From Flavobacterium psychrophilum (lineage in GTDB: Bacteria > Bacteroidota > Bacteroidia > Flavobacteriales > Flavobacteriaceae), in the NCBI GenBank assembly GCA_945860385.1, contig CAMAQD010000024.1, positions 1 to 54,681 of the forward strand: a DNA stretch of 54,681 bases, in the 5' to 3' direction. The notes beneath the pieces were generated by a model. That model did no database searches. It was not told the DNA's origin and saw only the letters and a list, made by a program, of their open reading frames with translations. Shown here in pieces: positions 1 through 8,472 of the stretch. How positions within the stretch are numbered: the stretch's first letter is position 1; each line of letters opens with the position of its first letter. A program made the position numbers and the translations under genes.

Positions 1-2
1 CA

Positions 3-113
3 TTCCAAGTAGTACTTGCAAGTCCGAAAGTAGAAACGGGTCTTATGCCGCTTTTAGGTCACTACCCTACGAAACGTTTTAGTTCACCCGTTTCTTCTTC
101 GGAAAAATACTAA
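3..113 (+). other. Possible C-terminal fragment of an ORF cut by the window edge
   Basis: Frame 3 is open from the left edge to a TAA at 111-113 and would encode about 36 residues ending in SSSEKY. Base composition is visibly richer in G and C than the intergenic DNA that follows. I do not recognise the peptide and there is no start in the window. It could equally be non-coding DNA belonging to the cassette-like region on its right. Low confidence. Confidence 0.2.
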
Positions 114-137
114 ATTATTTATTAATGCAAACTAAAG

Positions 138-244
138 GCGGAACGTTAGAGCGAAATGCCGCAGCATCTCGCTCTAACCAGCGGCACTTCGCCTAACTAG
201 CGCTTTGAGAAATCCAAAGCACTTCGCAAAGCGCCGCTGGTTAG
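138..244. repeat. attC-like nested inverted repeats, left of cassette
   Basis: Two nested palindromes are seen directly. GTTAGAGCGA (145-154) pairs perfectly with TCGCTCTAAC (169-178). CTAACCAGCGGC (174-185) pairs perfectly with GCCGCTGGTTAG (233-244), with an inner stem GCGCTTTG (200-207) and CAAAGCGC (227-234). The outer ends carry CTAAC/GTTAG, and the word GGAACGTTAG at 140-149 recurs at 829-838 on the far side of the lipoprotein gene. This is the architecture of integron attC sites, where CTAAC-type and GTTAG-type boxes close an imperfect hairpin. Whether an integrase ever used it is inference. Confidence 0.55.
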
Positions 245-268
245 CAAACAGTTTACAAATCCTGCTCA

Positions 269-700
269 ATGAAAAACCTAATATTAATTTCACTCCTATT
301 ATTTCTTATTTCTTGTAAAAAGGAAAATATTGAAGGTGTAGAAATTGGAAAAACTTTACTCGAAAATCAAAACTTTGCGGAAAATAAAAAACTTGATACA
401 ATAATTAGAACAACATTAAAAGGTGATTTTAATTCTTTGAGAAGGCTTAATCATTTTCCTTGTGGAGATGGTGCTGGATGTTACGATAAAGGATTTATAA
501 TTACGCAGATTATTTACAAAATTGGAGAAAACAATTTTAATAAAATGGTAGACAATCTAGACCGTAAAGAATTGTATGGTATTGAAGATTATATTAAAGC
601 TGGTTTAGAATATGGAGACAATAATAAAGATGGAAAAATGGACAACAAAATAGCCGAAAAGGAATTTCCTATATTAATGAAAAAGTTAAGTGAAAAATAA
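269..700 (+). CDS. Small lipoprotein of unknown function, cassette-like
   Basis: A 143-residue protein with a lipoprotein signal: MKNLILISLLLFLISC, with the lipobox cysteine at residue 16. The mature part is hydrophilic and has two more cysteines close together (FPCGDGAGCYDKGF, about residues 64-75), which could form a disulfide in the periplasm. Near the C-terminus, DNNKDGKMD resembles half of an EF-hand or dockerin calcium loop but lacks the acidic residue at position 12. It stands alone between two attC-like hairpins (138-244 and 711-838), so it looks like a promoterless or short-promoter gene cassette. I do not recognise the family; no function is assigned. Confidence 0.75.
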   Translation: MKNLILISLLLFLISCKKENIEGVEIGKTLLENQNFAENKKLDTIIRTTLKGDFNSLRRLNHFPCGDGAGCYDKGFIITQIIYKIGENNFNKMVDNLDRKELYGIEDYIKAGLEYGDNNKDGKMDNKIAEKEFPILMKKLSEK

Positions 701-710
701 AACCGATTTG

Positions 711-838
711 CTAACAGGCGTTTGGCAAGATTGCGAATTTTGTAGTAAATTCACGTTTACATTTCGCAAGAAATTTTATCTTTAACAGAAAATAATCAGT
801 TCCGAAGTTCGCAACCTCGCCAAGCGCCGGAACGTTAG
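711..838. repeat. attC-like imperfect hairpin, right of cassette
   Basis: The left arm CTAAC-GGCG-TTGGC-AG-TTGCGAA (711-737) and the right arm TTCGCAA-CT-GCCAA-CGCC-GTTAG (808-838) are complementary in the same block order, separated by unpaired single bases and a 70-nt loop. Bulged extra-helical bases on one arm and terminal CTAAC/GTTAG boxes are the diagnostic layout of attC sites. The terminal GGAACGTTAG is shared with the left element. The boxes deviate somewhat from the strict RYYYAAC/GTTRRRY consensus, hence moderate confidence. Confidence 0.6.
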
Positions 839-850
839 AAAATCCAAAAA

Positions 851-884
851 AAAAGATATTTATGGCTACTCGCCATTTTTTTTT
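851..884. terminator. Short hairpin flanked by A and T runs
   Basis: ATGGC (862-866) and GCCAT (872-876) form a 5-bp stem, with a run of A before it and nine T after it. It would act as a weak intrinsic terminator, mainly for plus-strand transcription leaving the cassette. Confidence 0.45.
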
Positions 885-1349
885 GATTAATGCTCATTCA
901 AAAACCATATTATTCTTTTTCAATTATTTTTAGAAATTCTGAATACCACCACGATAAATTCCATTAGTTAGAAATAACGCAGCTTTGTTCAAAAATACCG
1001 TGCTAAGAACCACTTTCAAACAGGTCAATATTTCAAAATAAATGCAATTATTTTACAATGTTCTGAATAAATGACTTTACCATACTCCTTTTATAACTAA
1101 CGATATAAAATAATTAAAGTGTAAAATCCGCAATTTGATTAATGCAAAATAAATGGTAACTTTAATCTTCAAACAGTAGAGGTTCCTTTTCATATATGTA
1201 AATTTTGAATTGTTAGTGGTCCTATATGGTATCGCCTTTATACTTATCGGTGTTTGTTTGCAACAAACTTATTGTTAGTGGCGATTTCAAAATCTTTTTT
1301 ATTTGTTCAACTGTTCCAAACTTAAAAGTTTAGAATACATTTTCAAAAA
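885..1349. other. Gene-poor AT-rich stretch
   Basis: No credible coding region is seen. The only structure is a direct repeat ATTGTTAGTGG at 1209-1219 and 1271-1281 and a perfect 7-bp hairpin GTTTGTT/AACAAAC at about 1252-1268. The GTTAG core recalls the attC-like boxes on the left, so this could be a decayed cassette boundary, but the arms do not form a convincing long hairpin. Confidence 0.4.
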
Positions 1350-2156
1350 ATGAAAACACTCGCTAAATATTTAAACAAGAGGAAAGAGGTCATTGATTCT
1401 CTATTGAAAAAACCCAGTGATGCATATACGGCAACCACTTTTCATAAACTTCGGATTGAAATTAAAAAACTGAATTCCAGTTTTGATTTAATTAATTGCT
1501 GCGCTACCAATTTTAGGCGAAAGGCAACTTATAAACCTTATAAAATAATTTTTCGCAAGGCTGGAAAAGTAAGAGAATTGCAAATCGAAGATGCAATGCT
1601 TAAAAATTATTTTGGGAATAAAATTATCAAAGATTACAGGAAAATTTTAAAAACCCTTCGACTAAAAGCTGAAAAAGATTTTTTTTCATTATTAAATAAA
1701 AAAATAATGAGGAAACTAAATAAAAAACACCACTCAATTATTCCTCATCTCCGCGAAATTGACAATAAAAAAATAGCTATTTATTTAGAAAAAAAAGAAA
1801 AACAAATTAAAGAACTTCTTCATCGGGAAATTATTCAAACAAAACAAATTCATCAACTTCGCAAGGAATTAAAGGTTCTAAATTATAACAAGGCAATTAC
1901 AAGTAAAGAAAAACATTCAACACAAGATGTCTTGCCAGAACTTCTAGGCAAATGGCACGATTGCCAGGTAATAATCAAGCATCTAAAAAAGACACTAAAC
2001 CGCAGAAAATTAGATAAGAATGAAGAAGCTCAGTTGAAAATTATACAATCAAAAATTATCAATAAACGAAATATTCTTTTCGATGAAATAAAAAAAGCGA
2101 TAAAAGAAAATGATTTGTCAAGACATTCAGTGATACTCCATCACCTGTTCATTTAA
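1350..2156 (+). CDS. CHAD domain protein
   Basis: A 268-residue, lysine-rich, all-helical protein. Residues 31-42 (FHKLRIEIKKLN) and about 165-176 (IHQLRKELKVLN) carry the conserved-histidine helical signature H-x-L-R-x-x-x-K of CHAD domains, in the tandem arrangement typical of this fold. CHAD domains bind inorganic polyphosphate and are often linked to polyphosphate granules; that role here is inference from the family. There is no signal peptide, so it should be cytoplasmic. The gene is monocistronic, preceded by a long non-coding stretch and followed 67 bp later by a DEAD-box helicase with its own promoter. Confidence 0.8.
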   Translation: MKTLAKYLNKRKEVIDSLLKKPSDAYTATTFHKLRIEIKKLNSSFDLINCCATNFRRKATYKPYKIIFRKAGKVRELQIEDAMLKNYFGNKIIKDYRKILKTLRLKAEKDFFSLLNKKIMRKLNKKHHSIIPHLREIDNKKIAIYLEKKEKQIKELLHREIIQTKQIHQLRKELKVLNYNKAITSKEKHSTQDVLPELLGKWHDCQVIIKHLKKTLNRRKLDKNEEAQLKIIQSKIINKRNILFDEIKKAIKENDLSRHSVILHHLFI

Positions 2157-2198
2157 ACAATATAAAATCATCAAATTAGCTAATCCCCTAATTTAACG

Positions 2199-2206
2199 TA
2201 CCTTTG
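2199..2206 (+). promoter_or_regulatory. Bacteroidota -7 box TACCTTTG
   Basis: TACCTTTG matches TAnnTTTG and lies 17 bp before the helicase ATG, which predicts a leader of only about 10 nt. The surrounding CGTACCTTTGC and the following AAATTT recur at 54506-54526 in front of another DEAD-box gene. Confidence 0.65.
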
Positions 2207-2223
2207 CACAAAATTTACGTTTT

Positions 2224-3573
2224 ATGACCACTTTCGAACAATTCAATCTTCCAAAATCAGTACAAAAAGCAATCGATGATTTAGGATTTACTACGCCCAC
2301 TCCCATTCAGGAAAAAACTTTTTCCGTGATAATGTCAGGACGTGATATGATGGGAATTGCACAAACGGGAACGGGTAAAACCTTCGCTTATTTATTGCCT
2401 TTATTAAAATTATATAAATTCACACCAGGTCATACTCCCAAAATTGTAATTCTGGTTCCAACTCGTGAGCTTGTAGTTCAAGTAGTTGAGGAAGTAGAAA
2501 AACTGACTAAATATATGTCTGTTCGTACCGTTGGTATTTTTGGTGGTGTGAACATCAATACTCAAAAAACTATTGTTTATACAGGTTGCGACATTCTTGT
2601 AGGAACTCCGGGACGCGTTATGGATTTAACATTGGACAATGTAATCCGTTTTGAAGATATGCAAAAATTGGTCATCGATGAGTTCGACGAAATGCTAAAT
2701 TTAGGTTTTCGTACCCAATTGACCGCTATTTTAGCTATGATGCCAAAAAAACGTCAAAACATTCTATTTTCGGCCACAATGACGGATGAAGTTGATAAAG
2801 TTTTGAACGATTATTTTGATTATCCTGAAGAAGTTACGCTTTCGGCATCGGGAACTCCATTAGAAAATATTACGCAAATTACCTATAACGTTTCCAACTT
2901 CAATACCAAAATCAATTTGCTAAAACACTTGTTACAGACGAATGAGAATATGAGTCGTGTTTTGGTTTTCGTGAATAATAAGAAGATTTCGGATATGGTT
3001 CACGAACGTATCGAGGAAGATTTTGCAGATCAATTTGGCGTAATTCACTCCAATAAATCCCAGAATTATCGTTTGAGCACAATGGCTGAATTTCAAGCAG
3101 GAAATCTTCGTGGATTAATCACTACCGATATTATGGCGAGAGGTTTGGATATTTCGAATATCACCCACGTTATCAACTTTGAAATGCCCGAACTTCCTGA
3201 ATTGTATATGCACCGTATTGGTCGTACCGGTCGTGCCGATGCTACAGGAACAGCCATCAGTTTTATTGCGCCTCGTGAAGAAGAATTCAAATTTGCGATT
3301 GAACTATTGATGGATATGGAATTGGAAACCGAGCCTTTTCCCGAGACTGTTGAAGTATCTTCAAAACTAATCGAACCTGAAAAGGACAGACAACCGATGA
3401 AGTTTATGATGAAAAAACAAAAACTGGAAGGTGATGGTGCATTTCATGAGAAAACTAAAAAGAATAAAAAAGTCAATTTAGGTGGACCCGGTGTAACCAA
3501 GAAAAAAACACACGGTTCTGTTAATAGAAATATGTTGAAAAATCAAGCGAAGAAACGTAAGGATAAGAAATAA
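2224..3573 (+). CDS. DEAD-box ATP-dependent RNA helicase, RhlE-like
   Basis: A 449-residue helicase. Motifs in order: Q motif GFTTPTPIQ (about 22-30), Walker A AQTGTGKT (45-52), PTREL (about 80), TPGR (about 125), motif II, SAT (about 183), ARGLD (about 302) and HRIGRTGR (about 330). Motif II reads DEFD rather than DEAD. The C-terminus (about 385-449) is a basic, lysine-rich tail of the kind that adds RNA affinity in such helicases. The likely role is remodelling of RNA during ribosome assembly or mRNA decay. It has its own promoter and ends in a strong bidirectional hairpin shared with the convergent lactonase gene. Confidence 0.93.
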   Translation: MTTFEQFNLPKSVQKAIDDLGFTTPTPIQEKTFSVIMSGRDMMGIAQTGTGKTFAYLLPLLKLYKFTPGHTPKIVILVPTRELVVQVVEEVEKLTKYMSVRTVGIFGGVNINTQKTIVYTGCDILVGTPGRVMDLTLDNVIRFEDMQKLVIDEFDEMLNLGFRTQLTAILAMMPKKRQNILFSATMTDEVDKVLNDYFDYPEEVTLSASGTPLENITQITYNVSNFNTKINLLKHLLQTNENMSRVLVFVNNKKISDMVHERIEEDFADQFGVIHSNKSQNYRLSTMAEFQAGNLRGLITTDIMARGLDISNITHVINFEMPELPELYMHRIGRTGRADATGTAISFIAPREEEFKFAIELLMDMELETEPFPETVEVSSKLIEPEKDRQPMKFMMKKQKLEGDGAFHEKTKKNKKVNLGGPGVTKKKTHGSVNRNMLKNQAKKRKDKK

Positions 3574-3577
3574 AATT

Positions 3578-3630
3578 AGCCACAGATTCACAGATTTTAT
3601 AGCCATTTGAAAATCTGTGAATCAGTGGCT
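3578..3630. terminator. Long bidirectional hairpin between convergent genes
   Basis: The arms AGCCACAGATTCACAGATTTT and GAAAATCTGTGAATCAGTGGCT pair over about 20 bp. They lie between the stop codons of two converging genes. AGCCACAGATTCACAG is, from memory, a word that recurs in Flavobacterium intergenic DNA, so this may be a mobile or recurrent palindrome recruited as a terminator. Confidence 0.7.
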
Positions 3631-3636
3631 GAAAAA

Positions 3637-4749
3637 TTAAATTCTAGTAAATACCAAACAAACTGGTGAACACAATTCTATCTTTTTCCCAGTATTAGTA
3701 AGCATTCCTGTCTTTTTATCTCTTTTGAAAATTACAATGTCATTGGTATATTGATGTCCCACCAGTAGAAAATTCCCTGTTGGATCAATGTTGAAATTTC
3801 GAGGGCCTTTTCCTAAAGTAGTCGTTCTTTGCACAAATTCTAATTTTCCGTTTTTCAAAATCTTGAAAGCCGAAATATCATTAGCAGTTCCACGATTTGT
3901 GGCGTATAAAAACTTCCCGTCAGGCGAAATATGAATGTCGGCTGCACCAATATCTCCTTTAAAATCTGAGGCAACAACGGTGGTTTCACTAACTTTAGCT
4001 AATATTCCATCCGCATAACTAAACGAAGTAATAGTTCCATCTAGTTCTTGTAGAACAAAAACGTATTTTCCATTTTTACTAAAAATCAAATGTCGTGGAC
4101 CACTTCCAGATTTAACGTCAATACTACTTTTGAGCGTTAAAACTTCTGTGACTGAATTTGGATTGTTTTGGTACACATACACTTTGTCTGTTCCTAAATC
4201 ATTGGCCAAAACATATTTCTTGTCTGGCGAAAAATACACCATATGAGCGTGAGGAGCTTCTTGTCGTTTGGCATTGATACTGTTTCCGGTGTGTTGTATC
4301 ACTTGCTTCACTTCACCAATACTTCCGTCATTATTTTTTCCCAAAACCGAGATATTGCCACTAGAATAATTGGCCGTTATGACGTTTTTATGATCATTAA
4401 TTATGTAACAAGGATTCAGTCCGTTTGGGTTTTGATAATTAATAAAATCCAATTTTCCGCTATTTGAATTAAAGCCAAATGCACTAACTGAACTTTTTTT
4501 ATCGTTTTCACTTACCGAATAAACGAATTTATTATCAATAGAAATCGTCAAATAACTAGGATTAATAATATTTTCAGTATTGTTTTTAAGACTGAATTCG
4601 CCGGTTTTGGAATTAAATTCATAAACATAAATCCCTTTGCTATCGCAGCTTTTGGTGTAAGTTCCAACAATCAAATTGAGCTTATTTTCCTGTGCCTGCA
4701 ATGTGGCTAAAGTAAAAACAGAAAGAAGGACTGCATAAATGTTTTTCAT
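3637..4749 (-). CDS. Lactonase family protein (7-bladed beta-propeller), exported
   Basis: A 370-residue protein with a Sec signal peptide (MKNIYAVLLSVFTLATLQAQ) cleaved near residue 20. The mature part starts LIVGTYT-KSCDSKGIYVYEF and has repeated blades ending in motifs such as SPDKKYVLANDLGTDKVYVY, GPRHLIFSKNGKYVFV and HISPDGKFLYATNRG. This is the pattern of the YbhE/6-phosphogluconolactonase propeller family (PF10282). Periplasmic members act on sugar lactones, but the substrate here is not known. It is convergent with the helicase, and nothing in the neighbourhood points to the pentose phosphate pathway, so the symbol pgl is not used. Confidence 0.88.
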   Translation of the reverse strand: MKNIYAVLLSVFTLATLQAQENKLNLIVGTYTKSCDSKGIYVYEFNSKTGEFSLKNNTENIINPSYLTISIDNKFVYSVSENDKKSSVSAFGFNSNSGKLDFINYQNPNGLNPCYIINDHKNVITANYSSGNISVLGKNNDGSIGEVKQVIQHTGNSINAKRQEAPHAHMVYFSPDKKYVLANDLGTDKVYVYQNNPNSVTEVLTLKSSIDVKSGSGPRHLIFSKNGKYVFVLQELDGTITSFSYADGILAKVSETTVVASDFKGDIGAADIHISPDGKFLYATNRGTANDISAFKILKNGKLEFVQRTTTLGKGPRNFNIDPTGNFLLVGHQYTNDIVIFKRDKKTGMLTNTGKKIELCSPVCLVFTRI

Positions 4750-4864
4750 AATCTTTATATTATTTCGAGTTGTTTAGTGATTATTTTTTAATTCCATTCC
4801 TCAAATATAAGCTAAATTCCAACAAAATCTGAAATCCAATTTCTAAAATCTAAAATCAAAATAC

Positions 4865-4872
4865 TATCTTTG
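4865..4872 (+). promoter_or_regulatory. -7 box TATCTTTG almost touching the start codon
   Basis: TATCTTTG ends only 4 bp before the ATG at 4877. With a start of transcription 5-8 nt after the box, the mRNA would begin at or within a few bases of the start codon, so it would be leaderless or nearly so. No clear -33 TTG is seen. Confidence 0.6.
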
Positions 4873-4876
4873 AAAA

Positions 4877-6805
4877 ATGCAATTCAAACATCCAGAAATC
4901 CTTTATTTTCTTTTATTATTGGTTATACCAATTCTGGTTCATTTGTTTCAATTACGACGTTTTAAAAAGGAATATTTCACGAATGTTCGATTTTTAAAAG
5001 AACTATCCATCCAAACCAGAAAGAGTTCTAAAATCAAAAAACGGTTGCTTTTAGCTACCCGATTATTACTGTTAACCTTTATTATCATTGCCTTTGCACA
5101 ACCTTTTTTCAAAGCCAAAGACACTAAAAACAGTTCCAACGAAATGTTTATCGTTTTAGATAATTCCTTTTCAATGCAAGCCAAAGGTCAAAAAGGAGAA
5201 TTACTAAAAAGAGCCGTGCAGGAATTGCTCGAAAACACTCCCGAAAACCAAACTTTTTCCTTAATTACCAATTCCGAAACTTTTTGGAATACCGATATCA
5301 AATCCATTCGAACAGAATTACAAAACCTAAAATACAGTGCTTTACCATTTCAATTGGAAAGTGCAATGGCGAAAATAAAATCGAGAAAATCAGCTTTCAA
5401 CAAAGATGTTGTCGTGATCACGGACGCTATTGGTTTGGACAACAAACAACTAAAAAGCATTGACAGCGATTTCAATACGTATTTCATAATTCCGGAAGTG
5501 GAACAAAAAAACAACGCTTCGATTGACAGCGTTTTTATTCATCAAACTTTGGACGATTTCTACGAAATTGGTCTGAAATTGTCTGCTTTTGGCGAAAAAG
5601 ACAAGCAAATTCCAGTCGCTTTGTACAACCAAAACAAGCTGATTGCAAAGACTTTAACCAAATTGGAAACCAAAGAAAAAACCATTTATTTTACCATTCC
5701 TAAGAAAGATTTCCACGGTTATGCTTCCATTATCGACAACGGATTGGAATACGACAACAATCTATTTTTCAGCATTTCGAAACCTAAAAAAAACAATATC
5801 ATCAGCATTGGAACACCTGAAAAATCGAACTTTTTATCTCGAATTTACACCAATGACGAATTCAATTTCAACAATTTTGCGATTGAAACCTTGGATTACA
5901 ATGCTCTTGAAAAACAAAATACCATTGTCGTAAACGAACTGGAGGAAATTCCACAAGCCTTGCAAACCACTATAAAATCATTTGTAGAAAAAGGCGGAAA
6001 TTTAGTTCTTATTCCATCAGCGAAATCTTCAACGACCAACCTCAATCCGTTTTTGAAAATCTTTGGAAACATCCAATTCAAATCTTTGGAAAACAAAGAA
6101 AAATTGATCACTAAAATCAACTTTAATCATCCTTTGTTTAGTGGTGTTTTTGAGAATAAAATCAATAATTTCCAATATCCAAAAACAAAAAATTCTTTTG
6201 GAATAGCGGGTTCTAATCCAGCGGTATTGTATTATGAAGATCAGACTGCGTTTTTGACTTCCATCAGCAATCCAATTTCGTCGGTTTATGTTTTTACGGC
6301 TCCAATTAATCTGGAAAATTCTAATTTTCAACAATCGCCTTTGATTGTTCCAGTTTTTTACAAAATGGGGATTAATAATCAAAATAATGGCGTGAATGCC
6401 TTAACCATTGGTAATAATAATCCGTTTTTAGTTGATGCCACTTTGTCAAAAGACGAAATTTTGAAGGTTCAAAACGAGAACGAAACCTTTATTCCTGTAC
6501 AACAAATGCTGAACGATAAAGTAAAACTGACTTTTAACGATTTTCCGGAACAAGCTGGAAATTTTGGAATTTACAATCAAAAAGAACGTTTACAAAACAT
6601 CAGTTTTAACTACAATAGAACCGAAAGTGATTTGGCTCAAGCCAATGAAGATGCAGTTTCTGATTATAAAACTATCGATTCTATCGAAACTGTTTTCGAC
6701 ACTTTACAAACCGACCGAACTGACAGTCAAATTTGGAAATGGTTTGTTATATTTGCATTGCTTTTTCTGGTAACCGAAATGGCAATTATACGATTCGTAA
6801 AGTAA
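4877..6805 (+). CDS. BatA N-terminal domain and VWA-like membrane protein
   Basis: A 642-residue inner-membrane protein. The N-terminus (MQFKHPEILYFLLLLVIPILVHLFQLRRFKKEYFTNVRFL) is the BatA-type double-transmembrane domain (TIGR02226), with a second helix at about 57-73. A von Willebrand A-like domain follows with the MIDAS-type sequence DNSFSM (about 94-99). A C-terminal transmembrane helix (WKWFVIFALLFLVTEMAIIRFV) closes the protein. Stand-alone members are widespread in Bacteroidota next to pyrC-like genes, as here. The role is unknown, probably in envelope homeostasis. The start fits the conserved N-terminus, which makes the adjacent promoter box notable. Confidence 0.88.
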   Translation: MQFKHPEILYFLLLLVIPILVHLFQLRRFKKEYFTNVRFLKELSIQTRKSSKIKKRLLLATRLLLLTFIIIAFAQPFFKAKDTKNSSNEMFIVLDNSFSMQAKGQKGELLKRAVQELLENTPENQTFSLITNSETFWNTDIKSIRTELQNLKYSALPFQLESAMAKIKSRKSAFNKDVVVITDAIGLDNKQLKSIDSDFNTYFIIPEVEQKNNASIDSVFIHQTLDDFYEIGLKLSAFGEKDKQIPVALYNQNKLIAKTLTKLETKEKTIYFTIPKKDFHGYASIIDNGLEYDNNLFFSISKPKKNNIISIGTPEKSNFLSRIYTNDEFNFNNFAIETLDYNALEKQNTIVVNELEEIPQALQTTIKSFVEKGGNLVLIPSAKSSTTNLNPFLKIFGNIQFKSLENKEKLITKINFNHPLFSGVFENKINNFQYPKTKNSFGIAGSNPAVLYYEDQTAFLTSISNPISSVYVFTAPINLENSNFQQSPLIVPVFYKMGINNQNNGVNALTIGNNNPFLVDATLSKDEILKVQNENETFIPVQQMLNDKVKLTFNDFPEQAGNFGIYNQKERLQNISFNYNRTESDLAQANEDAVSDYKTIDSIETVFDTLQTDRTDSQIWKWFVIFALLFLVTEMAIIRFVK

Positions 6806-6834
6806 AAACGAAATTCAAATAATTAACTATTATT

Positions 6835-8085
6835 ATGAACACAATCATCCGGGAAGCCAAAATTATCGATTCCAAAAGTCCTTTTCACAACCAAACCGTC
6901 GATATTTTAATTGTTGCTGGTTTCATCAAAAAAATTGGAACTTCGCTTCCCAATTCAGACAATGCCGAGGAAGTAAAACTCGACAATTTGCACGTTTCAC
7001 AAGGTTGGTTTGACAGCAGTGTTTCACTTGGAGAACCAGGTTTTGAAGACCGCGAAACTATCGCCAACGGTTTGAATGTTGCAGCAAAAAGTGGTTTTAC
7101 GGCTCTTGCTTTGCAACCCAACTCCTACCCAATTATTGATAATCAATCGCAAATTAATTTTGTAAAAAGCAAAGCTAGTGGTTTTGCCATCGAGCTTTTC
7201 CCGATTGGCGCTTTGACCAAAGGAAGCGAAGGAAAAGATATGGCGGAATTATTCGATATGAAAAATGCGGGTGCGATTGCTTTTGGAGATTACAACAAGA
7301 GTTTGGATAATGCCAATTTGCTAAAAATAGCTTTACAATATGTTCAGGATTTTGATGGATTGGTTATTGCATTTGCCCAAGATTCAAACATAAAAGGAAA
7401 TGGTGTAGCCAATGAAGGTGTAGTTTCTACAAGATTGGGATTGAAAGGAATTCCAAATCTTGCCGAAGAATTACAAATCGCCAGAAACTTATTTTTACTG
7501 GAATACACTGGCGGAAAATTACATATTCCCACTATTTCAACAGCAAAATCAGTTGAGCTAATCAAAGAAGCTAAATCCAAAGGATTGCGTGTTACTTGTA
7601 GCGTTGCCGTTCATCATTTGGTTTTAACTGATGAAAAGTTAGAAAATTTCGATACTAGATGCAAAGTTTCACCACCTCTGCGAACAGAAACTGACAGACA
7701 AGCATTGCTTGCAGGAATTCTGGACAATACGATTGACATCATTACAACTGACCATAATCCAATTGATATCGAACACAAAAAAATGGAATTTGATTTGGCT
7801 AAAGATGGAACAATTGGTTTAGAAAGCGCTTTTGGTGCATTATCAACTGTTCTACCTTTGGAAAAAATAATTGAAAAATTGACTTCTGGAAAAACAATTT
7901 TTGGAATTCAATTACAAACCATTGCCGAAGGTCAAAAAGCTAACATCAGTTTATTCAATCCTGAAGGACAAAGTGTTTTTACAAACGAAAATATCTTATC
8001 TAAATCTAAAAACTCCGCTTTTCTAGGAACAGAAATCAAAGGAAAAGTGTATGGAATTTATAATCAGGGGAAATTAGTTTTGTAA
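6835..8085 (+). CDS. Dihydroorotase homologue, metal site degenerate
   Basis: A 416-residue cytoplasmic amidohydrolase-fold protein. The family landmarks GEPGFEDRETI (about 62-72), ALQPNSYPIID (about 91-101), HIPTISTAKSVELIKEAKSKGLRVTCSVAVHHL (about 223-255) and TDHNPID (about 302-308) align with class I dihydroorotases. However, the HxH metal pair that should precede the first landmark is replaced (GWFDSSVSLGEPG). Such homologues in other bacteria (PyrC' or pseudo-DHOase) are structural partners of aspartate transcarbamoylase rather than enzymes. Catalysis is therefore doubtful, and a genuine pyrC is expected elsewhere. It lies 29 bp downstream of the BatA gene and is probably co-transcribed with it. 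Confidence 0.85.
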   Translation: MNTIIREAKIIDSKSPFHNQTVDILIVAGFIKKIGTSLPNSDNAEEVKLDNLHVSQGWFDSSVSLGEPGFEDRETIANGLNVAAKSGFTALALQPNSYPIIDNQSQINFVKSKASGFAIELFPIGALTKGSEGKDMAELFDMKNAGAIAFGDYNKSLDNANLLKIALQYVQDFDGLVIAFAQDSNIKGNGVANEGVVSTRLGLKGIPNLAEELQIARNLFLLEYTGGKLHIPTISTAKSVELIKEAKSKGLRVTCSVAVHHLVLTDEKLENFDTRCKVSPPLRTETDRQALLAGILDNTIDIITTDHNPIDIEHKKMEFDLAKDGTIGLESAFGALSTVLPLEKIIEKLTSGKTIFGIQLQTIAEGQKANISLFNPEGQSVFTNENILSKSKNSAFLGTEIKGKVYGIYNQGKLVL

Positions 8086-8137
8086 ATACCAAACTTCAAA
8101 AGTTTAAAAAAACCTTTGAGGCTTAAATCACATAAAT

Positions 8138-8467
8138 ATGGAAAACAACAACATCGAAGAAGGAAAAAGTATTGCAATTGTGAGTTACATCACCATTATC
8201 GGTGCGATTGCAGCAATTTTTATGAACCAAGACAAGAAAAATAGTTTTGCCGCTTTTCATATTCGTCAGGCATTGGGAATATTTATTTCGTTTTTTTTAA
8301 TCGGGTATTTTATTGGTTATTTTGATAGTTGGATGATATCTTCTGCTTTTTATGTTTTTTACTTCATACTCTGGATTTATGGATTTCTTGGAGCATTGCA
8401 AGGTCAGATGAAAATGATTCCATTATTGGGAGAACAATTCCAAAAAATATTTAAAAATATCGAATAA
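8138..8467 (+). CDS. DUF4870-type small membrane protein
   Basis: A 109-residue protein with three or more hydrophobic helices (about 15-30, 47-62 and 71-90). The stretch NSFAAFHIRQALGIFI, with a conserved F-H-x-R-Q core, is typical of the DUF4870/Tic20-like family. No enzymatic function is known for the family. The gene sits 52 bp after the dihydroorotase homologue and 5 bp before the esterase gene, so an operon is likely. Confidence 0.8.
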   Translation: MENNNIEEGKSIAIVSYITIIGAIAAIFMNQDKKNSFAAFHIRQALGIFISFFLIGYFIGYFDSWMISSAFYVFYFILWIYGFLGALQGQMKMIPLLGEQFQKIFKNIE

Positions 8468-8472
8468 CACCT

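Noticed and set aside
1..900. Integron integrase or other recombinase near the attC-like hairpins
   Set aside because: No tyrosine recombinase motif is found in any frame of the window; only the hairpins and one cargo gene support the cassette idea.
3093..3290. Long antisense ORFs inside helicase, uvrA, tamB and E1 genes
   Set aside because: They mirror codon structure of well-supported genes on the other strand and have no recognisable domain or promoter.
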